Below are positions 1 to 9,187 of a DNA stretch of 64,000 bases, piece by piece (the stretch's first letter is position 1; every line of letters begins with the position of its first letter). The notes beneath the pieces are model-generated. The model searched no databases, was not told the origin of the DNA, and worked only from the letters and a program-made list of their open reading frames with translations. A program made the translations under genes and the position numbers. The stretch is from NCBI RefSeq assembly GCF_900890425.1, contig NZ_CAAHFG010000001.1:3658001-3722000 (forward strand). Direction: 5' to 3'. The DNA comes from Pontiella desulfatans (lineage in GTDB: Bacteria; Verrucomicrobiota; Kiritimatiellia; Kiritimatiellales; Pontiellaceae).

Positions 1-803
1 GCCGCCAGCTTTTTATCGCCACCAAAGACATGATAGATGTTCACATACAGCGCAATGGCCCCCGAGGTCAGCAGTCCCGTAATAATGATGATGTAACCGC
101 TCAGCAGCAGCCGGAAGGGTTTGTCCTTGATCGTTTCCAGGATCGCCTTCCCAAGTTTTATTTTCGGCTGCGGTTTCGCAATGACCTTTTCACGGCAAAG
201 CAGCGCCGGCAGACAACCGGTGATCAGCACGGAAAGGCCGACCAGGGTGGTGACCCAGCGCGCGCCCGTCAGAATGTCGCCGCCGAAGAAATCGCTCTGA
301 CACCAGACATAGAGGTTCGGAATGCACAGCCCGGCAATCAGGCCGATATACATACGCCAGCTCATCACTTTGGTGCGCTCGTCATAATCATCCGTCAGCT
401 CAAAACCAAGTGCGGTATACGGGACCACAAACATCGTATAGGTCAGCGCATAGATGGTGCTGATGACGCCGAAATAAATAATAATTGCGACCTTATCCGA
501 AAACGGAGGCATCCAGAGCAAGGGCAATAGAATGGCCGAAACCAGCGCACCGATAAAAATCCACGGGCGACGACGCCCCCATTTGCTGCGGGTGTTATCG
601 GAAATATTGCCCATCAGCGGGTCAGTAATCGCATCAAACAGGCGCGGAACCATCAGCGCAACGCCGACCCAGACCGGATCAATGCCCAGCTCGATATTGT
701 AAATCGGCAGCGCGAGGATGATGAGCACCTGGAAGATAAAATTATCCGCCCAGCCGCCCACACCCCACGCCACGCGTACCTTTAATGGAACCGTCCTCTC
801 CAT
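1..803 (-). CDS. GPH-family sugar:cation symporter (3' end outside window)
   Basis: Partial gene; 267 codons are visible and it runs off the left edge. The translation begins MERTVPLKVRVAWGVGGWAD and shows repeated hydrophobic segments. It has the hallmark MFS_2/GPH loop: DAITDPLMGNISDNT followed by SKWGRRRP at about residues 52-76. This loop is typical of MelB, XynP and glucuronide symporters, which take up oligosaccharides or uronides with Na+ or H+ across the inner membrane. The ATG lies one base after the stop of the upstream sulfatase, so the two are almost certainly co-transcribed and translationally coupled. The role is inferred as uptake of the sugar released by the operon's secreted enzymes; the sequence does not tell the exact substrate. 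Confidence 0.9.
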   Translation of the reverse strand, partial: MERTVPLKVRVAWGVGGWADNFIFQVLIILALPIYNIELGIDPVWVGVALMVPRLFDAITDPLMGNISDNTRSKWGRRRPWIFIGALVSAILLPLLWMPPFSDKVAIIIYFGVISTIYALTYTMFVVPYTALGFELTDDYDERTKVMSWRMYIGLIAGLCIPNLYVWCQSDFFGGDILTGARWVTTLVGLSVLITGCLPALLCREKVIAKPQPKIKLGKAILETIKDKPFRLLLSGYIIIITGLLTSGAIALYVNIYHVFGGDKKLA

Positions 804-804
804 T

Positions 805-2226
805 CTACTCGACTCCAAAGTAGTGCTTGTACCACGGGGCTTCCCGCCCGAACGTTTCGACAAAGCCCGGGCGCTGCTGCGCATCGCGCCAGATTGCCAA
901 CTTCTTCTGAAGGCGGTCGGCCAGCTCCGGATGCTGATCAATCACATTCCGGTTTTCCTGCGCATCCGTTTCCATATCAAAAAGCATGCGCACGCCGTTT
1001 TCCAACTCATGGAACTTCCATTTCCCTTCACGAATGGCCGACTGTCCCCAGAAGCGCCAATAGAGCGCTTCATGAGGATCGTCTTTTTGCCCGTTCGCCA
1101 GATACGGCATCAGATTGACCCCATCAATTACGCCGGGCTTCGTTTTCACACCGGCCAGCGCCAACGCCGTGGCCCCGGCATCGAGGGAAATCACCGGGCG
1201 GTCATAGACCTGCGCCGGAATTTTATTTTTCCAATAGACCAGGTACGGCACTCGGATCCCGCCATCGGACAACATGCCCTTTTCGCCGACCATCGGCCCG
1301 TTAAGCGAACCATCCCAACCGGGTTTATCGAACGGATCATCCTTCATATGAATCTTGAGCGGTGCTCCGTTATCACCGAAATAGAAAATGATCGTGTCGT
1401 CTTCGATGCCGTACTTGCGTAAAGATTCAACGATCGCGCCGACGCCGTCATCAATGGCCGCAATGGAGGCCAGAGCCCAGCGGCGGCGTTCGGCCATTTC
1501 GCCGGGGAAACGGTCAAAATGTTTCTTTACAACTTCCATCGGCACATGCGGGGCAAAGTAAGCCAGGTGCAGGAAAAAGGGCTCATCTTTATGGCGCTTG
1601 ATGAACGCCAGCGCGGCTTCGCTTTGTTTGTCGACCCGGAAGGTTTTCTGATCCACCTCGCGCTCGTGCGGAATGTCGTTTCCATCCAGATCATAGTTGC
1701 GCAAATAGACGTTCATCGTGCCGTCGTAATAATCCGCGAACCCGCGGTTCATCGGCAGGTAGGGTTTGATCAACTCATCCGGCACCCGTGGGTTCTTCTG
1801 CTCCAGCCCTTCCGGCCAGGCACCTTCCATCCAGTGGCGGCTGTTGCGATTCGGTTCCAGATGCCATTTACCCACAAACCCCGTGGCATACCCGACATCG
1901 CGCAGGCGTTCGGCAATCGTGGTTTCGTTGATATCCATCGGCGCATAGTAATTTCCATCCAGCCCGAAGCGAGTCTGGTAGCGCCCGGTCACAACACCCG
2001 CCCGCGACGGGATGCACTGCGGGGCCGTCACATAGCCATGCGTCATCAACGCGCCATTCGCGGCAAGCTTATCCAGATGCGGCGTGCGGATATCGTCCGA
2101 CAGCCCATAGGCCCCGAAATCGGCATACCCATGATCATCGGTTACGATGACAATGACGTTAGGTTGCTTCGCGCCATGCACCACGGCTGTTAAAACCATC
2201 AAGAACCCAACCATCCACATTTTCAT
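805..2226 (-). CDS. secreted S1-family sulfatase
   Basis: 473 aa from the chosen ATG. It has a signal peptide (MKMWMVGFLMVLTAVVHG), then the metal-binding N-terminal strand VIVIVTDDHG and the sulfatase signature with C71 in CIPSR, followed by VVTGR. C71 is the residue converted to formylglycine in this family. A longer frame opens at 2406, overlapping the upstream sulfatase stop. Its first 60 codons run through an array of hairpin repeats and contain no signal peptide. The ATG at 2226 is preceded by GGGGCGAG and starts directly with the signal peptide, so I prefer it. The enzyme should desulfate a polysaccharide or oligosaccharide in the periplasm or at the cell surface. It lies between another sulfatase and a GPH symporter. 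Confidence 0.9.
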   Translation of the reverse strand: MKMWMVGFLMVLTAVVHGAKQPNVIVIVTDDHGYADFGAYGLSDDIRTPHLDKLAANGALMTHGYVTAPQCIPSRAGVVTGRYQTRFGLDGNYYAPMDINETTIAERLRDVGYATGFVGKWHLEPNRNSRHWMEGAWPEGLEQKNPRVPDELIKPYLPMNRGFADYYDGTMNVYLRNYDLDGNDIPHEREVDQKTFRVDKQSEAALAFIKRHKDEPFFLHLAYFAPHVPMEVVKKHFDRFPGEMAERRRWALASIAAIDDGVGAIVESLRKYGIEDDTIIFYFGDNGAPLKIHMKDDPFDKPGWDGSLNGPMVGEKGMLSDGGIRVPYLVYWKNKIPAQVYDRPVISLDAGATALALAGVKTKPGVIDGVNLMPYLANGQKDDPHEALYWRFWGQSAIREGKWKFHELENGVRMLFDMETDAQENRNVIDQHPELADRLQKKLAIWRDAQQRPGFVETFGREAPWYKHYFGVE

Positions 2227-2270
2227 AGTACTCGCCCCGCGGTTTAAGCATACGCCAATCTCTTCAGGAA

Positions 2271-2377
2271 GCAGGCGAGCCGCCTGCGATACGTTCCGTA
2301 CCGCCGCAATCTTTGCGGCTTTCGGAGCCCGCAGGATGCGGGCGATACGGCAATAGTACCGCAGGCCGCTGGCCTGC
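2271..2377. repeat. array of four 7-bp stem / 3-nt loop hairpins
   Basis: Four perfect inverted repeats, each 17 bp, stand in a row in the gap between two sulfatase genes. They are GCAGGCG-AGC-CGCCTGC (2271-2287), GCCGCAA-TCT-TTGCGGC (2303-2319), GCCCGCA-GGA-TGCGGGC (2327-2343) and GCAGGCC-GCT-GGCCTGC (2361-2377). The first and last spacers share GATACG at one end and GTACC at the other. The stems differ in sequence but keep the same 7-3-7 geometry. It may act as an mRNA-stabilising or attenuating element between the two sulfatases, or be a dispersed repeat. The array stays open in the frame of the downstream gene. Confidence 0.85.
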
Positions 2378-2402
2378 CCATACGATATTTTCAACCTTTT
2401 CA

Positions 2403-4034
2403 TCATTTCTCCACTCTCGATATCCGGCCCGTCGGCCAGTCCATGTTATGTTGTTCAAAAATATTTTTAAACGGCCGCGCCTCGGCATGGTTTGGATCGT
2501 AGCGGCTGTTGGTCTTCGGGATGTAGCGGCTCTCGACCGTTGCATTCAGCCAGCCGACCAATTCCTTAAACAGGGCCTGCGTCCGCTCGGGTTCTTTTGC
2601 GGAGAGCTCGGAGGTCTCCGAAATATCCTTGCGGATATTATATAGTTCCAGACCGCCTTCCCAGTCGAGGATCAGCTTCCAGTCGCCTTTCCGGATCGCG
2701 GAGCGCGGAGCGGTGAGGTCGCCCTTTTTCAGACCGACGGACACATAGAATGGATAGTGCCAGAAAAAGGTGTCGCGGGAATATTGCTTCGCACTGTTCT
2801 TTGGGTCTCCCAGCAGCGGCACCAGCGATTGCCCGTCGCCGGACATCGCAGACTCGCCACCGATTTGCAGAAGGGTTGGATAGATATCGTTGCAGTCAAC
2901 CGGCACATCGCAAAGCGCGTGCTTAACCGATTTGGGATACCAGACCATCAGCGGAACACGGATACCGCCTTCGTAGACCAACGCCTTTTCACCTTTGAGC
3001 GGCGTATTGCAGCTGACGGCCGGTTTACCGTTTTCGTCGGGATGCTCAATACCGCCGTTGTCGGACATGAAAACGATCACGGTATTATCCGCCTGCCCGG
3101 TTTTTTCCAGGGCCTGGAACATGGCACCGATGGAGTCGTCCAGACTTCTAAGCATTGCGGCATAGGTCGGGTTGGCATGGTTGTTCCATCCCCGCGTTTT
3201 CTTTTGAGCAAAATGTTTAATATCGTCCGGCTTCGCACCGAACGGGGTATGCACGGCAAACTGGCAGAAATAGAGAAAGAACGGCTTGTCCGATTTTGCC
3301 TGCCGTTCAATATAGCGGCAGGCCTGCACGGACAGATCGTCGGTCAGGTATTCCTCGCCGGTTTCCTCACCGGCATTTCCTTGATGAAGTTCATCCTGCG
3401 CCATTCTCGGATGATCTTTCTTTTTCCGGTTCCAGCGGTCGCGCCAATCGAAATAGACCGATCCTCCGGAGTCAAACCACGCCAGTTCCTCGAAGCCCTG
3501 ATCGGATGGCGAGAAGCCTTCGGACCCATGCCCCCCCAGATGCCATTTCCCGATAAAGGCAGAGTTGTAGCCTTTCAGCGCTTCGGCAATCGTGGTTTCG
3601 CTCTGCGGCAGCGCAATGTTGGACATCCCCTGGGTCAGCGGCCAGGGAGCGCGATCGGTTTTGTTTTCCAGCCCATCCTGATCATAAAACCCGTCCGGCG
3701 TTTCCAGACCCTGGTTATAATAGGTTTCGTACCCGCCGGGTGTAGCGGTCATAAAGCCCTGGCTCGCGGCATATTTTCCCGTGATGAGACTGGAACGCGT
3801 CGGCGAACAGAGCGGACAGGCATAAGCCTGCGTGAACACCACCGCCTGATCTGCCAGCCGGTCGAGGTTCGGCGTTTCATAATAACATTCATCCCGATCC
3901 ACACCCCTGACGCGCGACGCATACGAGACCAGATCCATGTAGCCCAGATCGTCCGCCAAAACAAAAATGATGTTCGGTTGTTCGGCCATCACCGCAGTTG
4001 CCAGGGAAAATGCAAGTAAGAGTTGTTTGATCAT
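2403..4034 (-). CDS. secreted S1-family sulfatase
   Basis: 543 aa. The start at 4034 is supported by AAAGGA five bases upstream and by an immediate signal peptide (MIKQLLLAFSLATAVMA). The conserved strand PNIIFVLADDLGYMD follows. The active site is C76 in CSPTR, followed by SSLITGK. The C-terminal part carries the usual ELYNIRKDISE segment of S1 arylsulfatase-like enzymes. It sits 20 bp downstream of the 803-aa secreted protein gene. Its stop overlaps an alternative upstream start of the next sulfatase. Tandem sulfatases imply at least two sulfate positions on the operon's substrate; the sulfate position cannot be read from sequence. Confidence 0.92.
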   Translation of the reverse strand: MIKQLLLAFSLATAVMAEQPNIIFVLADDLGYMDLVSYASRVRGVDRDECYYETPNLDRLADQAVVFTQAYACPLCSPTRSSLITGKYAASQGFMTATPGGYETYYNQGLETPDGFYDQDGLENKTDRAPWPLTQGMSNIALPQSETTIAEALKGYNSAFIGKWHLGGHGSEGFSPSDQGFEELAWFDSGGSVYFDWRDRWNRKKKDHPRMAQDELHQGNAGEETGEEYLTDDLSVQACRYIERQAKSDKPFFLYFCQFAVHTPFGAKPDDIKHFAQKKTRGWNNHANPTYAAMLRSLDDSIGAMFQALEKTGQADNTVIVFMSDNGGIEHPDENGKPAVSCNTPLKGEKALVYEGGIRVPLMVWYPKSVKHALCDVPVDCNDIYPTLLQIGGESAMSGDGQSLVPLLGDPKNSAKQYSRDTFFWHYPFYVSVGLKKGDLTAPRSAIRKGDWKLILDWEGGLELYNIRKDISETSELSAKEPERTQALFKELVGWLNATVESRYIPKTNSRYDPNHAEARPFKNIFEQHNMDWPTGRISRVEK

Positions 4035-4054
4035 TAGTTCCTTTATCTGATGCA

Positions 4055-6466
4055 CTATCCGTGCGGGTGAAGGGTATGCAGCTCGTAGACTTTGCTGCGG
4101 ATTTCGGTGAGGTCACCACAGATCAGCCAGTAGCGGTAGATCAGGATATGGTGACGGTCCAGCTTAACCGTGGCGAGCGCCGCCATGTGCATGGTCGGCC
4201 CGCTGGTCGGTCCACCCGGCGGATTGCCGGCAGCGCCATACCACCAGAAGGTGTCGCCGATCGGACTGAAAAGCCCCACGCCCGTGTCCGTGGAGGGATC
4301 AACCATCGCCATCCAGAATTCGCTGGGGTCGGCGCGGAACCACGGCGGCCCCGGCGAATAGCTGAGTTCGCTTACCGCCCCGCCGGTCCATGGAACACTG
4401 TTGGTATAGGTGACCACCTTGGAAAGGTTCCGGATGAAATAGGTCGCAGGCAGTTCCTGGTGCTTCGGAATCGGATCGCCCCAGGCATCGCCCGCATCCC
4501 GGTTTACAATCAGCCGGCAGGTGACGCGAACCACGTTCGACATCCCCGGCTCAAACTCGTTCCACTGATCCATCACGCACTGCGCCTTCTCGCCGGTGGT
4601 CATGTCCCAAAAGAGCGGCACCGTGCGGGTGAAAACGCCGCCGCCGAACTCGGCCGCACTCACTTCCAGCACTTCCGATGCCTTGCCGGACGCATCGCCG
4701 CCCTGGATCGGGTTCCACGGCCATGGACTCCAGCTCGGGCTCTGTCCCTCAGCCGTGCGGTCGAGGTTCTGTCCGGCATAATAACTCTGCTGAATCAGGC
4801 GACCCTGATCGTGAATATTGATGAGGTTGTCGCCCGACGGGCCGGAAAAATGGGTGAACGAACAGCCGTTGGCAAAGGCCGACTCCAACCGCAGCGTTCC
4901 ATTATCGAGAATCCCGTTCTCCGTCGCTCCCGTTTCAGCGGCAGGTCTTCCATCCAGATAAGAAACGGGTGCATCCATGAAACCACGGACGCGTGTGCGG
5001 CAGAGCAGTTGCTCCTCATCCTCCGGCAGGGTCCATGCAACGTGCTGATTCGTCGTTAAATGAAACACCGACCCATTTTCACTCCAGCCTTCCGAAGTCA
5101 GGTTGCTCGTAACTTGCAGTGCGTAGGAACGACCCGCTTTTCCGGTGGTGCCGACCTCTGGCATTGAGAGCGAAATAAACGGATAATCCGCGGCATTACT
5201 GACAGACGTTCCGGCAATGATCTCCTGAACATCCCCGGCCCCATCCCCATCCGAATCAAAGCCGGATTCGACTGCCGCATACGGATCCCACCCAAGCTCC
5301 GTTTCCTGCGCATCGGAAACGCCGTTTCCATCGCTGTCCGGATCTTCAAAGTTGGCCAGCCCGTCACTGTCCGGGTCGCCGGTTCCCTCGGCGGCATCAC
5401 TGAGGCCGTCGCGGTCATAATCGCCGTCCGAAGTGCGGATCCAGTCGATCTCAAACGGAACGTCGGACGGGAAATCCGTATCCAGCCGCAGGCGGGTAAT
5501 CACATAGCCCTTCCATTCCGAGGCGGAGGTGAGATCAAAATAAACGGTCTGCGGCGCTCCGCCGCTTGCTGGCACCGACTGGCTGAGTAGTCTCGAACCG
5601 CTAAACGAGTCGGCGCCCGAACGACCCCAATAGAGCTTCAGACTCCCGGCCTGCGGTGTGCAGAGGCGAATGGCCAGTCCATCGAACAGTCCCGACTGAA
5701 GATACGTTGCGGTTCTTATCATTTTCGGGTCCGAACCGTTGACCGCGGCAGTAACCGTTCCGTTGGTATGGGACTGAATATCCAGGCTCGCAGTGCTCCA
5801 CCCTTCCAGATCACCGGCGGTTTCAAAATCAAAGTGCATGGCACCCGGCGGGTTGTCGATCGAACGCATCCAGGCATCAGAAGTGCCGTCGTTGTTGCGG
5901 TCGGGGTCCTCCAGGTTGAGCAGGCCGTCGCCGTCGTCATCGCCTGCGCCCTCCACATGATCGCGCCAGCCATCGTTGTCGTAGTCCCACGACAGCACCC
6001 GAATCCAGTCGATGTCGAAAAACGCGCCCGCGCCGCCGGGCGGGTCGAGCCGCAGACGGGTAATGGTCTGCTCGTCCCATTGATCATGGCCGGCGGCTTC
6101 AAAAAAGACCGTTTGGAATTCGCCGCTTCCGGAATAACCTACATTGATGCGCCGGTCAGCCGCATAGCCGTCTGCACCGACCCGGCCCCAGAACAGATCC
6201 ACCCCTCCGCTCACCGAGGAACGCAGACGAACCAGCACTCCGCTCGATGCACTTCCCGGGAAGGAAAATCCCGCCTTGAAAACCTGGGGATCCCCCGCCG
6301 TCGCAGAGCCGGAAAACAGGCCTGCTGCCGAGCTGATGGCGGCGTTGTTGGCTGCCCAGCCTTCCGTATTGCCGGCAACGTCAAACTCAAAGCCCCGCCG
6401 ATAATTCGGGGTGCCGTTCGCGGCAAGGCCGCCGAGCAAACAAACTGTTACAAAAGCCTTCTTCAC
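4055..6466 (-). CDS. secreted protein with duplicated beta domain and TSP3-type calcium repeats, unknown C-terminal domain
   Basis: 803 aa with signal peptide MKKAFVTVCLLGGLAANG. Two homologous units (about residues 22-165 and 205-345) share FxFxxAGxxEGW at the start, LxWGRxGADxxxxxR in the middle and ITRLRLD...F(D/E)IDWIR at the end; they look like carbohydrate-binding beta-sandwiches. Each is followed by aspartate-rich DxDxDGxxD runs of the thrombospondin type 3 / EF-hand kind. The last 300 residues (from about YLDGRPAAETG) are rich in Trp and Pro and form a separate domain I do not recognise. The start codon overlaps the stop of the 885-aa gene by 4 bp (ATGA), so both are translated together. 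A role in binding or cleaving polysaccharide is inferred from context only. Confidence 0.75.
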   Translation of the reverse strand: MKKAFVTVCLLGGLAANGTPNYRRGFEFDVAGNTEGWAANNAAISSAAGLFSGSATAGDPQVFKAGFSFPGSASSGVLVRLRSSVSGGVDLFWGRVGADGYAADRRINVGYSGSGEFQTVFFEAAGHDQWDEQTITRLRLDPPGGAGAFFDIDWIRVLSWDYDNDGWRDHVEGAGDDDGDGLLNLEDPDRNNDGTSDAWMRSIDNPPGAMHFDFETAGDLEGWSTASLDIQSHTNGTVTAAVNGSDPKMIRTATYLQSGLFDGLAIRLCTPQAGSLKLYWGRSGADSFSGSRLLSQSVPASGGAPQTVYFDLTSASEWKGYVITRLRLDTDFPSDVPFEIDWIRTSDGDYDRDGLSDAAEGTGDPDSDGLANFEDPDSDGNGVSDAQETELGWDPYAAVESGFDSDGDGAGDVQEIIAGTSVSNAADYPFISLSMPEVGTTGKAGRSYALQVTSNLTSEGWSENGSVFHLTTNQHVAWTLPEDEEQLLCRTRVRGFMDAPVSYLDGRPAAETGATENGILDNGTLRLESAFANGCSFTHFSGPSGDNLINIHDQGRLIQQSYYAGQNLDRTAEGQSPSWSPWPWNPIQGGDASGKASEVLEVSAAEFGGGVFTRTVPLFWDMTTGEKAQCVMDQWNEFEPGMSNVVRVTCRLIVNRDAGDAWGDPIPKHQELPATYFIRNLSKVVTYTNSVPWTGGAVSELSYSPGPPWFRADPSEFWMAMVDPSTDTGVGLFSPIGDTFWWYGAAGNPPGGPTSGPTMHMAALATVKLDRHHILIYRYWLICGDLTEIRSKVYELHTLHPHG

Positions 6467-9120
6467 GGTTTCACAGCTTCCAGTTTATAGAAAACAGTTC
6501 GGTTCGTCATGACCGTTTCATTCGTATAGCTGTTTTGGGGATAGCTCATTCCGCCTCTCACCAACTCAAAACCGGAGAGTAGATTGGTTGCGGCGTACAG
6601 GTTATATTCACGCCCGGTTAGCGCGTCCCACTGAAATACAGGTTTCGCGGCTTCAAAGTCCGCAACGAGTTTAAGCGGCTGGTCTGAGTCAACGGAGACT
6701 GACACCGATTCGGGTGATCCAACAAATCCGTGCTCACTGAGTTTTTCATCCATTAAGAGGAAAGTGCCCAGCATGGTTGATCCGTTTGGATTCAATGCCG
6801 GATCCGTTTCATCGGGCGCGGTATAAACCGGATGCGGGTACCAGGCCGCAAGTGTGATGCGTTCCGGAGCAGCTCCGGCGACAAGGTATTGATCCAGTCC
6901 GAAAATCACATCGGAGCGCCACAGCTCATCGCTGGTCTGCCCGCCACGGGAACTGGTGAGATACAGGCCCGATTTCCAGCCCAGCGCAAAGCGCGCGAAA
7001 TGCTCCGCCTCGACCATCTCTTCATAGGTACGCGAACCGGTAATGGCAAAGTCGATGGGAAAATCCTGCTCGATAAAGTCGAGCGTGTACCCAGCCTCTT
7101 CCACGGCATTTTTCAACGCCGAATAGTGGCTCTTATACTCCCACCCTTTGGCCGGCATGGCATCGATCACCCCGTATTCCAGGTCGGGGAAATGCGGCTT
7201 TACCTGTTTGATGTATTCCACGATATCGAGGATACGCCAGCTCATGTCGTAGGGTCCGTCCCGCCAGGGTTTGGAAAGAACACTCTGCATGCCCACTGCA
7301 CACAGATTCCAACCGTGATGTTCAAGATCCTGCAGCGCATCGATCGACTTTTGATAGCTCGGCGTATTGTAATTATATTTGGCATGCCCCCACGTGGCCT
7401 CCGTATCATCCAGCGCCACCTTGATCCCGTACTGGTTGAACACCTCCGCCATCCGGGTCTTCATCACCGAATTCGTTTTCAACCAGTCCCGGTAGGTGGC
7501 ATAGCGGAGATAATAGACCTCCATGGTTTCGAGTGAATTGGTCCAGGAAGCCACGTTCGCGGCATCATAGCGTGAGAAGAAGTCCGGCGGAATCCCGCCG
7601 TTGGTTCCCATATTACTGTCTTCAAACCAGCATCCGATGGCCTGGGATACCGCCGAAAGCTTCAGGCTGCGAATAAAGGTTTCACCTGCTCCCGCTCCTC
7701 CCAGCGTAAGGCTCAGCGGTTCATCACTGATTCCGACCTTATCCGCATCAACAATCAGAGCGCAGTCAACATATTCCGTACCGACTACAAGGTTGGTCGA
7801 AAAGGATCCGGCTGAGACGACTACAGGCGATGGTCCGCGCGTCTGGAATGCGATTTCATAAGAGGTTCCGATTCGGAAGGTATCGTCCGCGGATGTAACA
7901 GACAGCGATTCCGTGCCCCCGAGCACATAGCAGTTTGAACCGGCATCCTGGTCAAAGCGTCCTGTTCCGGAAAACGCCATATCCCGAATATAATCGGAGG
8001 CCACCAGTCCGGAACCATTTGTCTCGAAAGAGGTTTGGTAAAGGTGCGCGACTCCGGCACTCAACGATTCGGCCGACACCTCGAGGTTGTAGATCCGGTA
8101 TTGATTGACCGAGTTGGTCACCGTGGCCCCTTCAGGCACAAATTCAATGGTGAAGCTGTTTCCGGCCAGGGCGAGCTCATCCGCATTGACCGTAAAAGAA
8201 TAAAAGTTCGCCGCCGTGCTGATCGTCAGCGTATTTGTACAGGTATCGCCAAGAATGATGTTGATCTCATTCTGCGATAGGTCGTTCTCAATCATTTTCC
8301 GGGCAAGGAAGCTCAAGCGATAGGTGGTCTCTGCCTGGAACAATTCCCCGGCCGCCTCCAGCTCGAAACGGTTGCGGGCTCCTTCCGCATTCAGGTTCAG
8401 TCGAAAATAGCTGTCCGCGGCATTGGTAACCACCAGCTCTGCCCCCGCGGCAACCGCCATCCCCACAGGATTGGCTGTTGTAATCAATCCTCCTGCATCC
8501 ATTTCAAATTCGGTTTCAAACAATGTGCCCGTTGCGGCATGGCCGGATGGCAGCTCGCTGTTGAATCCGGCATGGGAGGTCAGCGTCGCCCGGAGATTCG
8601 AGTCGCCGTCCGCCCGGAAGCGCGACTGGCTCCCTTCACTGCTCAGGCGCAATCCGACGGTCTGGCCGATCAACGGATCGCCGGTTTCGATCGTACGATA
8701 GCCGAAAATCGAATTCCGATTATCAGAACCGAATATTCCCAAAACATTCGGCCCGGAAACACGGCTCGCGGCAACCGGAGCGCCATCGGCCAGCAGCGTG
8801 ACCACCTGATTGGTAATCATGTTTTCCTGTGCGGCGGCGGCCGACGCTTTGTAGCTGTACGTGTAGCCGGCGGTATAAACCAGTGCGGGAGCCTGCATAT
8901 CCAGGGTCTGTGTTTCCGCATTTACATTGAACGATGCCCCGCCCCATTGACTGAACGTCCCTCCGTTATGCGAGTTGGTCTGCATGCCGTTATTCGACAT
9001 ACTATTGATGCCATTGGTGCTCCAGGCACCATCCGATGAAACCAGCACCGCCGCCTGCACACTGCCCGCCAAAAAGGCTAAACCAATGGATTTGAATATA
9101 TTCACTATCCGACTTCTCAC
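6463..9120 (-). CDS. secreted multidomain protein with possible glycoside-hydrolase barrel
   Basis: 885 aa with GTG start, AGAGAG upstream and N-terminal signal peptide (IFKSIGLAFLAGSVQA). The first 500 residues are beta-rich, Asn/Thr/Ser-rich and partly repetitive, as in carbohydrate-binding modules. From about residue 505 (GCWFEDSNMGTNGG) a 290-residue segment resembles a TIM barrel. It has acidic residues in motifs such as KVALDDTEATWGHAKYN, YGVIDAMPAKGW and FIEQDFPIDFA, and conserved Trp. I cannot assign it to a known GH family. The end (YNLYAATNLLSGFE...PQNSYTNE...FYKLEAV) is a C-terminal module that recurs in several proteins and relics of this window. First gene of the operon 9120-1. 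Confidence 0.7.
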   Translation of the reverse strand: MRSRIVNIFKSIGLAFLAGSVQAAVLVSSDGAWSTNGINSMSNNGMQTNSHNGGTFSQWGGASFNVNAETQTLDMQAPALVYTAGYTYSYKASAAAAQENMITNQVVTLLADGAPVAASRVSGPNVLGIFGSDNRNSIFGYRTIETGDPLIGQTVGLRLSSEGSQSRFRADGDSNLRATLTSHAGFNSELPSGHAATGTLFETEFEMDAGGLITTANPVGMAVAAGAELVVTNAADSYFRLNLNAEGARNRFELEAAGELFQAETTYRLSFLARKMIENDLSQNEINIILGDTCTNTLTISTAANFYSFTVNADELALAGNSFTIEFVPEGATVTNSVNQYRIYNLEVSAESLSAGVAHLYQTSFETNGSGLVASDYIRDMAFSGTGRFDQDAGSNCYVLGGTESLSVTSADDTFRIGTSYEIAFQTRGPSPVVVSAGSFSTNLVVGTEYVDCALIVDADKVGISDEPLSLTLGGAGAGETFIRSLKLSAVSQAIGCWFEDSNMGTNGGIPPDFFSRYDAANVASWTNSLETMEVYYLRYATYRDWLKTNSVMKTRMAEVFNQYGIKVALDDTEATWGHAKYNYNTPSYQKSIDALQDLEHHGWNLCAVGMQSVLSKPWRDGPYDMSWRILDIVEYIKQVKPHFPDLEYGVIDAMPAKGWEYKSHYSALKNAVEEAGYTLDFIEQDFPIDFAITGSRTYEEMVEAEHFARFALGWKSGLYLTSSRGGQTSDELWRSDVIFGLDQYLVAGAAPERITLAAWYPHPVYTAPDETDPALNPNGSTMLGTFLLMDEKLSEHGFVGSPESVSVSVDSDQPLKLVADFEAAKPVFQWDALTGREYNLYAATNLLSGFELVRGGMSYPQNSYTNETVMTNRTVFYKLEAVKP

Positions 9121-9135
9121 GCTCTCTTTTCTAAC

Positions 9136-9165
9136 AAAAACCCGCCTCCCTTTAAAGAGACGGGT
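9136..9165 (-). terminator. rho-independent terminator
   Basis: On the minus strand, ACCCGTCTC pairs with GAGGCGGGT (one G-T pair) across an 8-nt loop, followed by a T-tract (TTTTTG). It lies just after the stop of the gene ending at 9188 and before the start of the gene at 9120, separating the two transcription units. Confidence 0.8.
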
Positions 9166-9187
9166 CGCGCATTTTATCTTTTTCCTC

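Noticed and set aside
718-1422. 234-codon plus-strand frame opposite the sulfatase gene, and many similar long frames on the antisense of real genes
   Set aside because: They lie entirely opposite genes with clear family motifs, and their translations have no recognisable domain or leader.
805-2406. Longer sulfatase frame starting at 2406
   Set aside because: The extra 60 residues come from hairpin repeats and precede a proper signal peptide and ribosome site at 2226.
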